Of a DNA stretch of 64,000 nt, positions 36,726 to 47,683 are shown in pieces (positions within the stretch are counted from its first letter, which is position 1; each line of letters opens with the position of its first letter). The translations under genes and the position numbers were made by a program. The DNA lies in contig CBIHOD010000009.1 of the NCBI GenBank assembly GCA_966211815.1, forward strand, positions 1 through 64,000. The letters are read 5' to 3'. The DNA comes from JANPCX01 sp966211815 (GTDB taxonomy: Bacteria > Pseudomonadota > Gammaproteobacteria > Burkholderiales > Burkholderiaceae_C). Under the pieces are notes generated by a model. That model searched no databases and had not been told where the DNA came from. It saw nothing but the letters and a program-made list of their open reading frames with translations.

Positions 36726-37397
36726 ATGACTTACGAGGCGAATCCAAAGAAAGACAAAGAAGGCCGGCAACAGTTCTGGCAGCAGTTTGGAAAGATTGTG
36801 AGCGATGAAAAATTGTTGCCTTTCAGTCAACCTGGCATATTCCATCCTGCCTGGCCTGGCGATGAAAGGCGATTTTTGTTGCTGCATACCCATCAAAAAA
36901 CCAGCCTGGCATTCACCGATGGGCTTTCCGATGTGTCTGAATCGGATGTGCGCTATGAAAACAGAAATGGTTTAGAGATTGAATTATTTCTGGAGACGAA
37001 CGAGCATCTGGAGGATATTAAAAATGGTTGGGCGCTCGGCATACTTCTTCAAGTGAGCCGCGTCGCGGTTAATCATGGATTCTTAAAAGAAGAAATCAGC
37101 CAACGCAAATTCATGACTGTTCAATTGGATATGGATGGAGCCCCACCGGAATGGTCGCTTCAACATCCAGATGGAAATGTCGGCGTTTTTCTCAGCATCG
37201 CCCGGCCTGGCATGCCGGCTGAAATCGAGTTGCAGAAAACTTCCTTTTCTCCGGTTTGCGTCAAGCTGATGCGGCCCGCTGAATTGCGGTATGCACTCGA
37301 TCATGGGGCTGCGGGTCGTGAAAGGCTCGCCGAGCTTTACGCCACGCCTGCAGGTTCCGGTCATATCTCAAGCCTCACACGCCCTTCAGTGATATGA
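36726..37397 (+). CDS. AT-richer orphan protein, possibly Suppressor-of-fused-like
   Basis: Protein of 223 aa with no signal peptide or membrane helix, so it is cytoplasmic. Its codon use and base composition (about half AT, many AAA, GAT, ATT codons) contrast sharply with the ~70% GC neighbours, which suggests recent transfer. The pattern FLLLHTHQKTSLAFTDGLSD followed by RNGLEIELFLET recalls the bacterial Suppressor-of-fused (SUFU) fold, several members of which serve as immunity proteins in toxin systems. This resemblance is weak and made by eye. No toxin, secretion gene or integrase is next to it. It lies just after tRNA-Phe, a common site for insertions. AAGGAAA lies a few bases before the ATG. 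Confidence 0.55.
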   Translation: MTYEANPKKDKEGRQQFWQQFGKIVSDEKLLPFSQPGIFHPAWPGDERRFLLLHTHQKTSLAFTDGLSDVSESDVRYENRNGLEIELFLETNEHLEDIKNGWALGILLQVSRVAVNHGFLKEEISQRKFMTVQLDMDGAPPEWSLQHPDGNVGVFLSIARPGMPAEIELQKTSFSPVCVKLMRPAELRYALDHGAAGRERLAELYATPAGSGHISSLTRPSVI

Positions 37398-37438
37398 CCA
37401 ACTGGGTTGCCGTGATCCGGTGAATGAGGTTTTGAAAC

Positions 37439-38596
37439 TCACCGGGGACGCACTTCGAACGCCAGGAATTGCGTGGATTGGTTGTCCGCGAAGTTGTTGT
37501 CGGCCACCAGCACCAGGCTGCGGTTGCCGTTGGCCAGGCGGGGGCCCCAGGCCAGGCCTTCGATGTTGTCGACCTTGACGCCGCCGTAGGTGATCGGCAT
37601 TTCCAGCAGCAGGGTGCGACTCATGGGTTTGTAGGTGGCGCCCGCGAGGCTTTTGATGTCCTTGACGTCGGTGGTGTCGGCGTCGATGCGGGTCAGCACG
37701 AGTCGGATGGTGTTGCCCACGCCGTCCGCGAAAGCCCGTTCCACGGCGATGAATTCGTTCTCGGCCACCGCCAGCAGCTCGGGCAGGCCGTTGTCGGGCG
37801 GGAAGGCGCCCGTGGGCGCCTTGTCCACCGGGACCTTGGGCAACGGGTAGGCGTATTGCGCGGTCTGCCTGCCGGTGGCCGGGTCGAGCTTGACCACGCG
37901 CACGACGCTGCCGGCGGCCAGGGTGGTCAGGGGGCCGTCCTCGATCAACGCGTCTTCGTTGGCGGTCACCACCGTGCCCAGGGGCGTCACCGCCAGAGCT
38001 TCGAAGAGCTTGTTGCTCCGGCCCCCGGCGGTGGCGTTGTCGACATAGTCGAAGGCCTGGGGTGTTTCGAAGGCCCGCACGAAGCTCCCGTCGGTCTTGA
38101 CTTCGCGCACGAACGGCTGGTACAGCGCCCCGGGGGTGGCGGCCCAATTGCCTTCGCTGGAGATGTACAGGTTGCCGTTCGGCGCCAGCCGGATGCCTTC
38201 GGGGTCGGCGGTGCGGGCGGTGCTGGAAAGCGGGTTGCCGTCCGGCCCTTTGATGTAAACCATCTTGCGGATGGCGACGCTTTTGAACGCGTCGGCGTCG
38301 AAGTCGATGTCCAGGGCGTAGAACCGCGGCGTACCGCGTTCGCCGCCGCGGTCGTCCGAAATCGCCCAGTAGCTGCCGTCGGGCGCCCTGTCGATGCCTG
38401 AGATGCCGCCGAACTCGACGCCTTCGAACAGGGTCTTCGTCTTGATGGAGAACTCGCCGATCAGGCGCAGCGAGCCAATGGTGTTGTTTTGCCGTGGCGG
38501 GTCGTCCCCGCCGCCGCAGGCGGCCAGGAGCAGGGTGGCGAGCGCGAGGGCGGGCAGGCGGGGCCGGGGCGTGGAAGGGGCCGGGTGGTTCAGCAT
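37439..38596 (-). CDS. esterase-like activity of phytase family lipoprotein
   Basis: Secreted lipoprotein of 385 aa with lipobox LLAAC followed by GGGDD. The body is a beta-propeller-like domain of the phytase-like esterase family, with GGISGIDRAPDGSYWAISDDRG at its start and VDNIEGLAWGP near its end. The repeated Asp-rich turns are likely metal-binding blade loops. Natural substrate unknown; phosphomonoesters are suggested by the family. The start was chosen to give a normal lipoprotein signal. It stands alone, converging with the AT-rich gene. Confidence 0.85.
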   Translation of the reverse strand: MLNHPAPSTPRPRLPALALATLLLAACGGGDDPPRQNNTIGSLRLIGEFSIKTKTLFEGVEFGGISGIDRAPDGSYWAISDDRGGERGTPRFYALDIDFDADAFKSVAIRKMVYIKGPDGNPLSSTARTADPEGIRLAPNGNLYISSEGNWAATPGALYQPFVREVKTDGSFVRAFETPQAFDYVDNATAGGRSNKLFEALAVTPLGTVVTANEDALIEDGPLTTLAAGSVVRVVKLDPATGRQTAQYAYPLPKVPVDKAPTGAFPPDNGLPELLAVAENEFIAVERAFADGVGNTIRLVLTRIDADTTDVKDIKSLAGATYKPMSRTLLLEMPITYGGVKVDNIEGLAWGPRLANGNRSLVLVADNNFADNQSTQFLAFEVRPR

Positions 38597-38692
38597 GGCG
38601 AGGTGGGTCGGGTTGGAAACCCGCCACCATAGAAAGCCTGCGTGACAGCCCGGTGTCGGCGGCCGCAACCCGACGGGGCCGCGCCGCGCGTT

Positions 38693-39349
38693 TCAGGCCG
38701 GTTGTGGGGCCGTCGAAGGCGCGGGTGCCGCCGGATCGGGCACCGCGGCGGGTTCCGGCATCGGCGGTTTGGCCGGCGAGGCCGGCGCGGCGCAGCCGAG
38801 CGATTGCCCCAGGCCTTTCAAGAACGCCCGGTTCACCGTGCCGGCGGCGATGGCGGCGGCGACTTCCTTGGCGTGGCGCTCGGCGCCGCTGGCTTTGCGC
38901 ACCCAGCTGCGGAAAGGCACGAGGCCCTCGGCGGTGCTGCGCAACGCGCCCACCGCGGCTTTGCTCGCGGCGTCGGTGCCGCGTTCGATGAGGCTGGCCT
39001 TGGCCGGGTTGACCGGCGCGTCCAGGTCGGGCCCTAGCGCAGCGTCAAGCGCCAGCACTTGCGCGGCAAGGGTGGGACAGTCCAGCGGCTGGGGCGCGGC
39101 GTAGGGCGCTTTCATCGCCTGGCGCAGCGCCAGGGGGATCTCGGACCTCACCAAGTTGAGGTCGCTCAGCGGCGCGGTCACCGCGCCGCTGATGCGGTCG
39201 GAATTCTTCGGCGTGGGCTGCGGTGCGGGCGGGGTGGCGACGGCGGCGTCCGCGGCCGGCGCCCCGGTGGGGCTGCCTTCCGCGGGGGCCTGGTTGGCGT
39301 GAGCCGCGATCGCCCACGGAAGCAGGCACAGCAAGAGGGTTTTCTTCAT
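38693..39349 (-). CDS. hypothetical exported protein
   Basis: Protein of 218 aa with a clean signal peptide (KKTLLLCLLPWAIAAHA), so periplasmic. Residues ~20-48 and the last ~35 residues are Ala/Pro-rich and low in complexity. The middle (~50-180) is a compact helical domain with two Cys residues (LDCPTL and LGCAAP) that could form a disulfide. No known domain recognised. Nothing in the flanking genes explains it. Confidence 0.7.
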   Translation of the reverse strand: MKKTLLLCLLPWAIAAHANQAPAEGSPTGAPAADAAVATPPAPQPTPKNSDRISGAVTAPLSDLNLVRSEIPLALRQAMKAPYAAPQPLDCPTLAAQVLALDAALGPDLDAPVNPAKASLIERGTDAASKAAVGALRSTAEGLVPFRSWVRKASGAERHAKEVAAAIAAGTVNRAFLKGLGQSLGCAAPASPAKPPMPEPAAVPDPAAPAPSTAPQPA

Positions 39350-39453
39350 AGGGGTTCGCTTGTCGATCGGCCCGCGGCCGCAGGCGTGCGAGCTTAACGT
39401 CCGCTCCGGGCGTGGACAATCCCGGCTTCGACCGTAGAGAGAAACCCCGAGCC

Positions 39454-40257
39454 ATGTCCCAGCACACCCCCATCCCGCAAGCCGGCAGCCCCACGCCCAG
39501 CCGCGACCTGACCGACGCCGAATTTGCCGAACTCGACGAACTGCTGCAAGCCACCCCCGAGCCGCTGGAAGCCCTCGACGCGGTGATGCTGGACGGCTTC
39601 CTCTGCGGCGTGCTGGTGCAGCCGGCGCTGCTGGAGCCGGCGCAGTGGCTGCCCTGGGTCTTCGACCCCGACGGCCAGCCCCTGCCCGCCACCGCCGACG
39701 CCGCCTGGCGGTCGCGCACCGAGCAGCTGGTGCTGCAGCGCCACGCGGCGCTCAACCGCGCGATGGCGGAAGACGGTTGGTTCAACCCCCTGATCCTGGA
39801 GCTGGACGAAGAAGCCGACGCCGCCGCCGCGGAATCGGGCGTCGACACCCAGCCCGCCGAAGGCGCGAACGCGGCCTATGAAGCCTTGCCGCCCGTCTCC
39901 CAGGCCCTGATGCCCTGGGTCACCGGTTTCCTGATGGCCAATGAACAGTTCACTGGCTTGTCCGACATGCCCGACGACGCGGTGCACGTCGCGCTGGCCC
40001 GCCTGTACCGCCACCTGCCGGCGGAAACCGACGAAGAGCGTGAGCTGGTCGCCACACTCGACCGCGAGCAGCCCCTGGTTTCGATGGACGACGCGATCGA
40101 AGAGCTGGTGGTGACCGTGGCCGACCTCTGGGACTTGACCCAGAAATCCCGCTACCACGTGGAAACCATCCGGCGGGACAGCCCCAAGCTCGGCCGCAAC
40201 GACCCTTGCCACTGCGGCAGCGGGCGCAAGTTCAAGGCCTGCCACGGCAAAACCTGA
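39454..40257 (+). CDS. UPF0149/YecA-like protein with SEC-C zinc motif
   Basis: Protein of 267 aa. The N-terminal two thirds match the UPF0149 (YgfB/YecA) helical fold: LDAVMLDGFLCGVLVQP at its start and ALMPWVTGFLMANEQF later. The C-terminus is a SEC-C motif, GRNDPCHCGSGRKFKACHGK, which binds zinc through Cys-x-Cys...Cys-His and in SecA mediates SecB or ribosome contacts. Function is unassigned; a chaperone- or ribosome-related role is a family-level inference. It is followed 14 bases later by a phosphoesterase gene. Confidence 0.88.
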   Translation: MSQHTPIPQAGSPTPSRDLTDAEFAELDELLQATPEPLEALDAVMLDGFLCGVLVQPALLEPAQWLPWVFDPDGQPLPATADAAWRSRTEQLVLQRHAALNRAMAEDGWFNPLILELDEEADAAAAESGVDTQPAEGANAAYEALPPVSQALMPWVTGFLMANEQFTGLSDMPDDAVHVALARLYRHLPAETDEERELVATLDREQPLVSMDDAIEELVVTVADLWDLTQKSRYHVETIRRDSPKLGRNDPCHCGSGRKFKACHGKT

Positions 40258-40271
40258 GAAAACCCGCCGAG

Positions 40272-41048
40272 ATGCGCCTGCAGCTGCTGTCCGACCTGCA
40301 CCTGGAGACCGAGGACTTCCGGCCTGAACCGGCGTTCGGCGCTGAATTGCTCGTGCTGGCCGGCGACATCGACAGCACCTGGGAGGGCCTGTCGCGCTTT
40401 TCCCGCTGGCCGGTGCCGGTGCTCTTCGTCCCCGGCAACCACGAGTTCGACCGCCGCGACCTGGACGAGGCCCTGCCGGCCCTGCGGGCGCGCTGTGGAT
40501 CGCTCGGCATCCGCCTGCTCGAAAAGCAAAGCTGGGTCTTCGCCAGCCGGGGCGGGTTGAAAGTGCGCTTCCTGGGCACCACCCGCTGGTGCGACTTCGA
40601 CGCTTTCGGCGCGGCCGGCCGGGCCAAGGCGGAGAAAGCCGCCGGCTACTTCGTCAAAGTCATGAAGTCGACCCGGCACGGCCGGGTGTTCGACCCCGCC
40701 GCGGTGCGCGAGGAAGCGCTGGCCTGCAAGGCCTGGCTGGCCGCCGAGCTGTGCGCGGCGCCCAACACCGGCTGGGACCGCACCGTCGTCGTCACCCACT
40801 ACGCGCCCAGCCTGCGCAGCGCCGACCCGCGCTACGGCGCCCAGCCTGGCACCGCCAGCTTCTGCAACGCCGACGACGAGCTGCTGCCCCGGGCCGACCT
40901 GTGGATCCACGGCCACCTGCACTGCCGCCACGACTACGTGGTCGAGCGCAGCGGCCCGCCCGGCCGGGTGGTCTGCAATGCGCGCGGCCACGCGCACAAG
41001 GGCGAGGCCGACGGTTACGACGGCGCCCGGGTGGTGGCGCTGGCGTGA
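40272..41048 (+). CDS. calcineurin-like metallophosphoesterase
   Basis: Cytoplasmic metallophosphoesterase of 258 aa with the full set of metal-binding motifs in order: LLSDLHLE (start), LAGDID, VPGNHEFD, TTRWCDF, VVTHYAPS and IHGHLHCRHDY. Two metal ions are expected. Substrate unknown; related proteins hydrolyse cyclic nucleotides or other phosphodiesters. It lies 14 bases after the YecA-like gene and probably shares its transcript. The ATG is placed directly before the first motif. Confidence 0.88.
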   Translation: MRLQLLSDLHLETEDFRPEPAFGAELLVLAGDIDSTWEGLSRFSRWPVPVLFVPGNHEFDRRDLDEALPALRARCGSLGIRLLEKQSWVFASRGGLKVRFLGTTRWCDFDAFGAAGRAKAEKAAGYFVKVMKSTRHGRVFDPAAVREEALACKAWLAAELCAAPNTGWDRTVVVTHYAPSLRSADPRYGAQPGTASFCNADDELLPRADLWIHGHLHCRHDYVVERSGPPGRVVCNARGHAHKGEADGYDGARVVALA

Positions 41049-41164
41049 CCGATCGCGCCGGCTGAGGCTCGCAGGTTCCTTGACCTGGATCGAAGTCCGC
41101 GCCCGGCCATGCAGGCAAACTCGGACCATCACCGGTTCGAAATCCGAATGAAGGAGGCACGTCC

Positions 41165-41587
41165 ATGAAGATCCTTTTCGCCGCCGACGGCAGCGTCTAC
41201 AGCAAGCGCGTCCTGGCCTACCTGGCTGCGCACGGCGAATGGCTGAGCCCGGCGCACCAATACACGGCGCTGACCGTGGTGGCGCCGTTGCCGGCCCGCG
41301 CCGGCGCGGTCCTCGACAAGGAGACGCTGAAAACCTATTACGCCGAGGAAGGCGAGAAGGTGCTCAAGCCAGTCCGCAATTTCTTCAAGAAACAGGGCGT
41401 GGCGGTCGATTGCGTGAGCAAGGTCGGCACGGCTTTCGAAGCCATCGCCAAGACGGCGGAAAGCGGGCGCTTCGACCTGCTGGTCATGGGCTCGCACGGC
41501 CAGGGCAACCTCGTCAACCTCGTGATGGGCTCGGTGGCCAACAAGGTGCTGGCCCACTGCAAGACGCCGGTGCTTCTGGTCCGCTGA
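41165..41587 (+). CDS. universal stress protein (UspA family)
   Basis: Single-domain Usp of 140 aa. It has the ATP-binding motif G-x2-G-x9-GS in MGSHGQGNLVNLVMGSVANKV near the C-terminus and the family start ILFAADGS. AAGGAGG precedes the ATG. It likely responds to stress or stationary phase. It has its own terminator and no partner gene. Confidence 0.92.
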   Translation: MKILFAADGSVYSKRVLAYLAAHGEWLSPAHQYTALTVVAPLPARAGAVLDKETLKTYYAEEGEKVLKPVRNFFKKQGVAVDCVSKVGTAFEAIAKTAESGRFDLLVMGSHGQGNLVNLVMGSVANKVLAHCKTPVLLVR

Positions 41588-41599
41588 ACGGCCGGGACG

Positions 41600-41629
41600 A
41601 AAAAAAAGCGGCCCCGCCGCTTTTTTTTT
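41600..41629. terminator. bidirectional rho-independent terminator
   Basis: An A-run, the stem GCGGC-CCC-GCCGC and a run of nine T. It serves the usp gene and, in the other direction, the small convergent gene. Confidence 0.9.
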
Positions 41630-41711
41630 CCGGGGCGGGCCCGTCGCGCACCGACTCAGGCGGTGTGGGTGGATCCGGCGGGCCTGGTGTGCCGGATTCG
41701 TTCACGGCTCC

Positions 41712-41996
41712 TCAGATCACCGAGCGGCCGTTGAGCCGGTTCAGCGCCCACAAGCCGTCCGACAAGTCAGGGTCTTTCTTGACGATGAGTGGGCCGTCCT
41801 GCGGTTTGCGCGGCGCCGCTGCGGCCGGCTGGGCGGGTTGGCCGCCGGCCGCGAGGTCGACGAACGCGGCTTCCAGGCCGAAGGCGGTGCCCATCTCGGC
41901 CCAGTCCGGCTCTTGTTGGGGGCCGGCGGCGGCCTGGCGATTCGCCGTGTCGTTGCCCCATGCCCGGTTCCAGAAGCTTCTCCGCTGTGCGGCCAT
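41712..41996 (-). CDS. small hypothetical protein (94 aa)
   Basis: A 94-residue cytoplasmic protein with no recognised domain. It has an aromatic N-terminus (RRSFWNRAWGND), an Ala/Gln/Pro-rich centre and a more ordered C-terminus (LIVKKDPDLSDGLWALNRL). The start at 41996 is supported by AGGGAG six bases upstream; the Met two codons earlier sits on top of that site. It is followed by the bidirectional terminator, which favours a real transcript. Reality of the gene is likely but not certain. Confidence 0.5.
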   Translation of the reverse strand: MAAQRRSFWNRAWGNDTANRQAAAGPQQEPDWAEMGTAFGLEAAFVDLAAGGQPAQPAAAAPRKPQDGPLIVKKDPDLSDGLWALNRLNGRSVI

Positions 41997-42170
41997 GGCC
42001 ATCTCCCTGTTCAACTGCCGTGATGACGTGGTGTTTCGCAATGGATGAGATCGATGTGCTGATGATCTCAGTGTCCGGTGACAAGCGGGTGACCGATGCG
42101 CCAAGAAGCCGGGCCTTCCCCGTGCACTTCGTAACGGAATGTCTGGGTTTGTAAACGGCGCCGCGCGGCT

Positions 42171-44684
<2,514 letters not shown>

Positions 44685-45026
44685 GACCGCGTTCCTTTTT
44701 TCGGCCGCCCAGCCGCGTTGCCGGGGCTGGCGAAGTGCCATGGGTGGCCGCCGGCCGCCGCGGGCCGGGGTTCGGGCCAGGACGGGAAAGGCCCGCGGCG
44801 GCGCCGGCCTGGCCACCCGGCCCTGGGTTCGGGGGCATTGAAGCGCAACGCCCCCTGTCCGGTCCAGCATATCCAAGCCCGCAGTGCGTCGCAACGCGGC
44901 TGCGGGCATTCACCGATGGGCATCCACGACCGCAGCGGCCCGCACTGTTTCAAACGGTGACGGCGCGCGGCGGCCGTCGCCGGGGCGGTGCGGGGGCTGG
45001 GTCCCATGGCGCCGCCCGGGCCCGGG

Positions 45027-45839
45027 TCAGATGCGCGGTTCCCCGTTGCGGTTCACCGTCACCGTCGCCCCCGGGGGCGAGGTGGTCTGCATGTGGTGCT
45101 CCTGGCCGCGGAAGACATAGGTCACGTCCCAATACTCGGGTGGGCCCTGGCGCCTGGAGTCCGCGCAGCGCTGCACTTCCCGCACCTCCGGCTCGCCGCG
45201 GCGGTTGACGTTGGCGCCGACGGCCGCGCCGGCGACCGCACCGCCCACCGTCGCCACTTTCTTGCCGGTGCCGCCGCCGATCTGGTGGCCGAGCACGCCG
45301 CCGATGACCGCGCCCAGCACCGCGCCGGGCACGTTGGCGTCGCCGCGGCCGTCGTTCACCTGCTCCCGCTCCATCCAGCACTGCTGCTGCGCGCCGTAGA
45401 CGGCGCGCACCGCGACGACGTCGGCGTCGAACAGCCGTTCGCCGCGCTGGCGCCGGTATTCGGGGCGGCCGTCCGGCCGGCCGCCCCGGCCGGCCTGGCC
45501 ATGGGTTTCGCCCGCGCCCACCAGCCGCGCGGACGAGACCCGGTCGTTCAGGCCCATCTGCGACAGCGCCGGGTAGCTGCCGGGTTGGAGCATGACGCAG
45601 CGGCCGTTGAAGCCGGCGTCTTCGCACACCTGCCAGGCGCCGCCTTGCACGACGACGGACGACGCGCGGTCGTTGAAGCCGTAGCCGGTGAAGTCCTGCA
45701 CCAGCCGCTCGGCGTGGAAGGACCGGCCCTGGTAGCCGTCGTGTTCATAGAAGGTGACCTGGGCGCCGGCTTGCGCCGCGCACAGGGCGATCGCCAACGC
45801 GCCGATGCTTTTGAGTCGTTTGGTGTTGTCCATCTTCAT
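45027..45839 (-). CDS. exported beta/gamma-crystallin plus glycine-zipper protein
   Basis: Exported protein of 270 aa with a signal peptide (GALAIALCAAQAGAQ). Residues ~28-108 form a two-motif beta/gamma-crystallin domain. Each motif ends in the calcium-binding pattern N/D-N/D-x-x-S-S: NDRASS and NDRVSS. A central glycine-zipper stretch (VLGAVIGGVLGHQIGGGTGKKVATVGG-type) follows, like those of outer-membrane lipoproteins of the SlyB/Lpp-associated class, and could insert in or line the outer membrane. A C-terminal beta-rich part ends in YVFRGQEHHMQTTSPPG. Function unknown; envelope stability or calcium-linked stress protection are possible. Confidence 0.82.
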   Translation of the reverse strand: MKMDNTKRLKSIGALAIALCAAQAGAQVTFYEHDGYQGRSFHAERLVQDFTGYGFNDRASSVVVQGGAWQVCEDAGFNGRCVMLQPGSYPALSQMGLNDRVSSARLVGAGETHGQAGRGGRPDGRPEYRRQRGERLFDADVVAVRAVYGAQQQCWMEREQVNDGRGDANVPGAVLGAVIGGVLGHQIGGGTGKKVATVGGAVAGAAVGANVNRRGEPEVREVQRCADSRRQGPPEYWDVTYVFRGQEHHMQTTSPPGATVTVNRNGEPRI

Positions 45840-46096
45840 GCTGCTTACCCCTCTTGGTGAAGAAACGGCCCGGCGCGGCGGGCCGGGACGGGCCGTGCGG
45901 CGAGTGTCCGTGCGGGGCCGGGGCGGCTGAAGCGGACGCTGCCGCTGCGAAGGGTAGTCCGTCTCCTACGGCGAGCCTGTGAAGCGGATGCAAAGAAACG
46001 CGAAGCGCCGCGCGGCGCGCGCGGCACCGCCCGGGCCAGGGTTTTCGGACGCGCAGTATGCTCGGGAACCCTCACCGCCGCGCTTTTCCACCGTCG

Positions 46097-47662
46097 ATGT
46101 CCTCCACCCTCGGACCGCTCCGCGCCCCCGTCTTCCGCATGCTCTGGCTGGCTTGGCTGGCCGCCAACCTGACGATGTGGATGAACGACGTGTCGGTGGC
46201 CTGGCTGATGACCTCGCTGACGCACAACGTCGTCATGGTGGCCCTGGTGCAGGCCGCCTCGACGATGCCGGTCTTCCTGCTCGGCCTGCCCAGCGGCGCG
46301 CTGGCCGACATCGTCGACCGCCGGCGCTATTTCGCCTTCACCCAGCTGTGGGTGGCGCTGGTGGCGGTGCTGCTGGGCGTGCTGTCGCTCACCGACAACC
46401 TGAACGCGCCGCTGTTGCTGGCCCTGACTTTCGCCAACGGCATCGGCCTGGCGATGCGCTGGCCGGTGTTCGCCGCCATCGTGCCCGACCTGGTCTCGCG
46501 CGCCGAGCTGCCTTCGGCGCTGGCGCTCAACGGCATCGCGATGAACGTCTCGCGCGTGGTCGGCCCAGTGGTGGCGGGCGCCTTGCTCGCCGGCGCCGGC
46601 AGCCCCTTCGTCTTCGCGACCAACGCGGTGCTGTCGGTGTTCTCGCTGGTGATGATCCTGCGCTGGAAATCCCAGCAGCGCGTCAGCAGCCTGCCCGGCG
46701 AACGCTTCCTCGGCGCGATGCGCGTCGGCCTGCAGCACGTGAAGCAGTCGCCGCGCATGCGCGCGGTGCTCACGCGCATCTTCCTTTTCTTCTTCCAGTC
46801 CACCGCGCTGACGGCCCTGCTGCCCGTGGTCGCCCTGAACCTGCAGGGCGGCGGGGCCGGCACCTTCACCGCGCTGCTGGCGGCGATGGGCTGCGGCGCC
46901 GTGGCCACGGCGCTCGTCCTGCCGCGCCTGCGCCAGCGCATCGGCCGCGACGAATTCGTGCGCTGGGGCACGCTGCTGCACGCCGGCAGCTCGGTGGCGG
47001 CGGTGTTCGCGCCCAACCTCTGGCTGGCGCTGCCGGCGATGGTCGCGGCCGGCGTGGCCTGGATCATTTCGGCCAACTCCCTCACCGTGGCCGCCCAGAT
47101 GGCGCTGCCCAACTGGGTGCGCGCCCGCGGCATGTCGATCTACCAGATGGCGCTGATGGGCGGCAGCGCGGCCGGCGCCACATTCTGGGGCGCGGTGGCC
47201 AATGCGAGCTCGGTGCCGGCGGCCGTCACCGCCGCGGCGGTGCTCGGCCCGGTGATCCTGCTGCTCACGCCGCGCCTGGTCGTCGGCGGCACCGAGGACG
47301 AAGACTTCAGCCCCGCACGCGCCCAGGGCTCCGCGCCCGAGCCGGTGATCGAGATCGGCCCCGACGAAGGCCCGGTGATGGTGACGGTCGAATACCAGAT
47401 CGACCCCGGCCGCTCCGCCGATTTCAACGCCGTGATGCAGGAAACGCGCCGCGCGCGGTTGCGCCAGGGCGCTCTGTCGTGGGGCCTGTTCCGCGACACC
47501 GCGGTGCCGGGCCGTTACATCGAATATTTCGTCGACGAGAGCTGGGTCGAGCACCAGCGCCGCCTGGAGCGCTTCACCGCGTCCGACGTCGGCCTGCGCG
47601 AGCGGCGCCTGGTCTTCCACGTGGGCGAAGGTCCGCCCAAGGTGCAGCGCTACGTCGCCTGA
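46097..47662 (+). CDS. MFS transporter with C-terminal extra domain (PF05977-like)
   Basis: Inner-membrane transporter of 521 aa with about twelve helices over residues 1-400. The MFS loop motif is seen as LPSGALADIVDRRRYF. It belongs to the EntS-like subgroup that exports siderophores or other small molecules. After the last helix comes a charged linker and a ~95-residue cytoplasmic domain (MVTVEYQIDPGRSADFNAVMQE onward) resembling the dimeric alpha-beta barrel of ABM monooxygenases. Such a tail is known for the family called transmembrane secretion effector. The start at 46097 sits directly before the first helix. Substrate unknown. Confidence 0.87.
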   Translation: MSSTLGPLRAPVFRMLWLAWLAANLTMWMNDVSVAWLMTSLTHNVVMVALVQAASTMPVFLLGLPSGALADIVDRRRYFAFTQLWVALVAVLLGVLSLTDNLNAPLLLALTFANGIGLAMRWPVFAAIVPDLVSRAELPSALALNGIAMNVSRVVGPVVAGALLAGAGSPFVFATNAVLSVFSLVMILRWKSQQRVSSLPGERFLGAMRVGLQHVKQSPRMRAVLTRIFLFFFQSTALTALLPVVALNLQGGGAGTFTALLAAMGCGAVATALVLPRLRQRIGRDEFVRWGTLLHAGSSVAAVFAPNLWLALPAMVAAGVAWIISANSLTVAAQMALPNWVRARGMSIYQMALMGGSAAGATFWGAVANASSVPAAVTAAAVLGPVILLLTPRLVVGGTEDEDFSPARAQGSAPEPVIEIGPDEGPVMVTVEYQIDPGRSADFNAVMQETRRARLRQGALSWGLFRDTAVPGRYIEYFVDESWVEHQRRLERFTASDVGLRERRLVFHVGEGPPKVQRYVA

Positions 47663-47683
47663 GGCCGGCGGCAGCCGGCCGCC

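Noticed and set aside
36421..37440. integrated island bounded by att sites at tRNA-Phe
   Set aside because: No duplicate of the tRNA 3' end was found downstream of the AT-rich gene, and there is no integrase. Transfer of that gene is still possible, but island boundaries cannot be supported.
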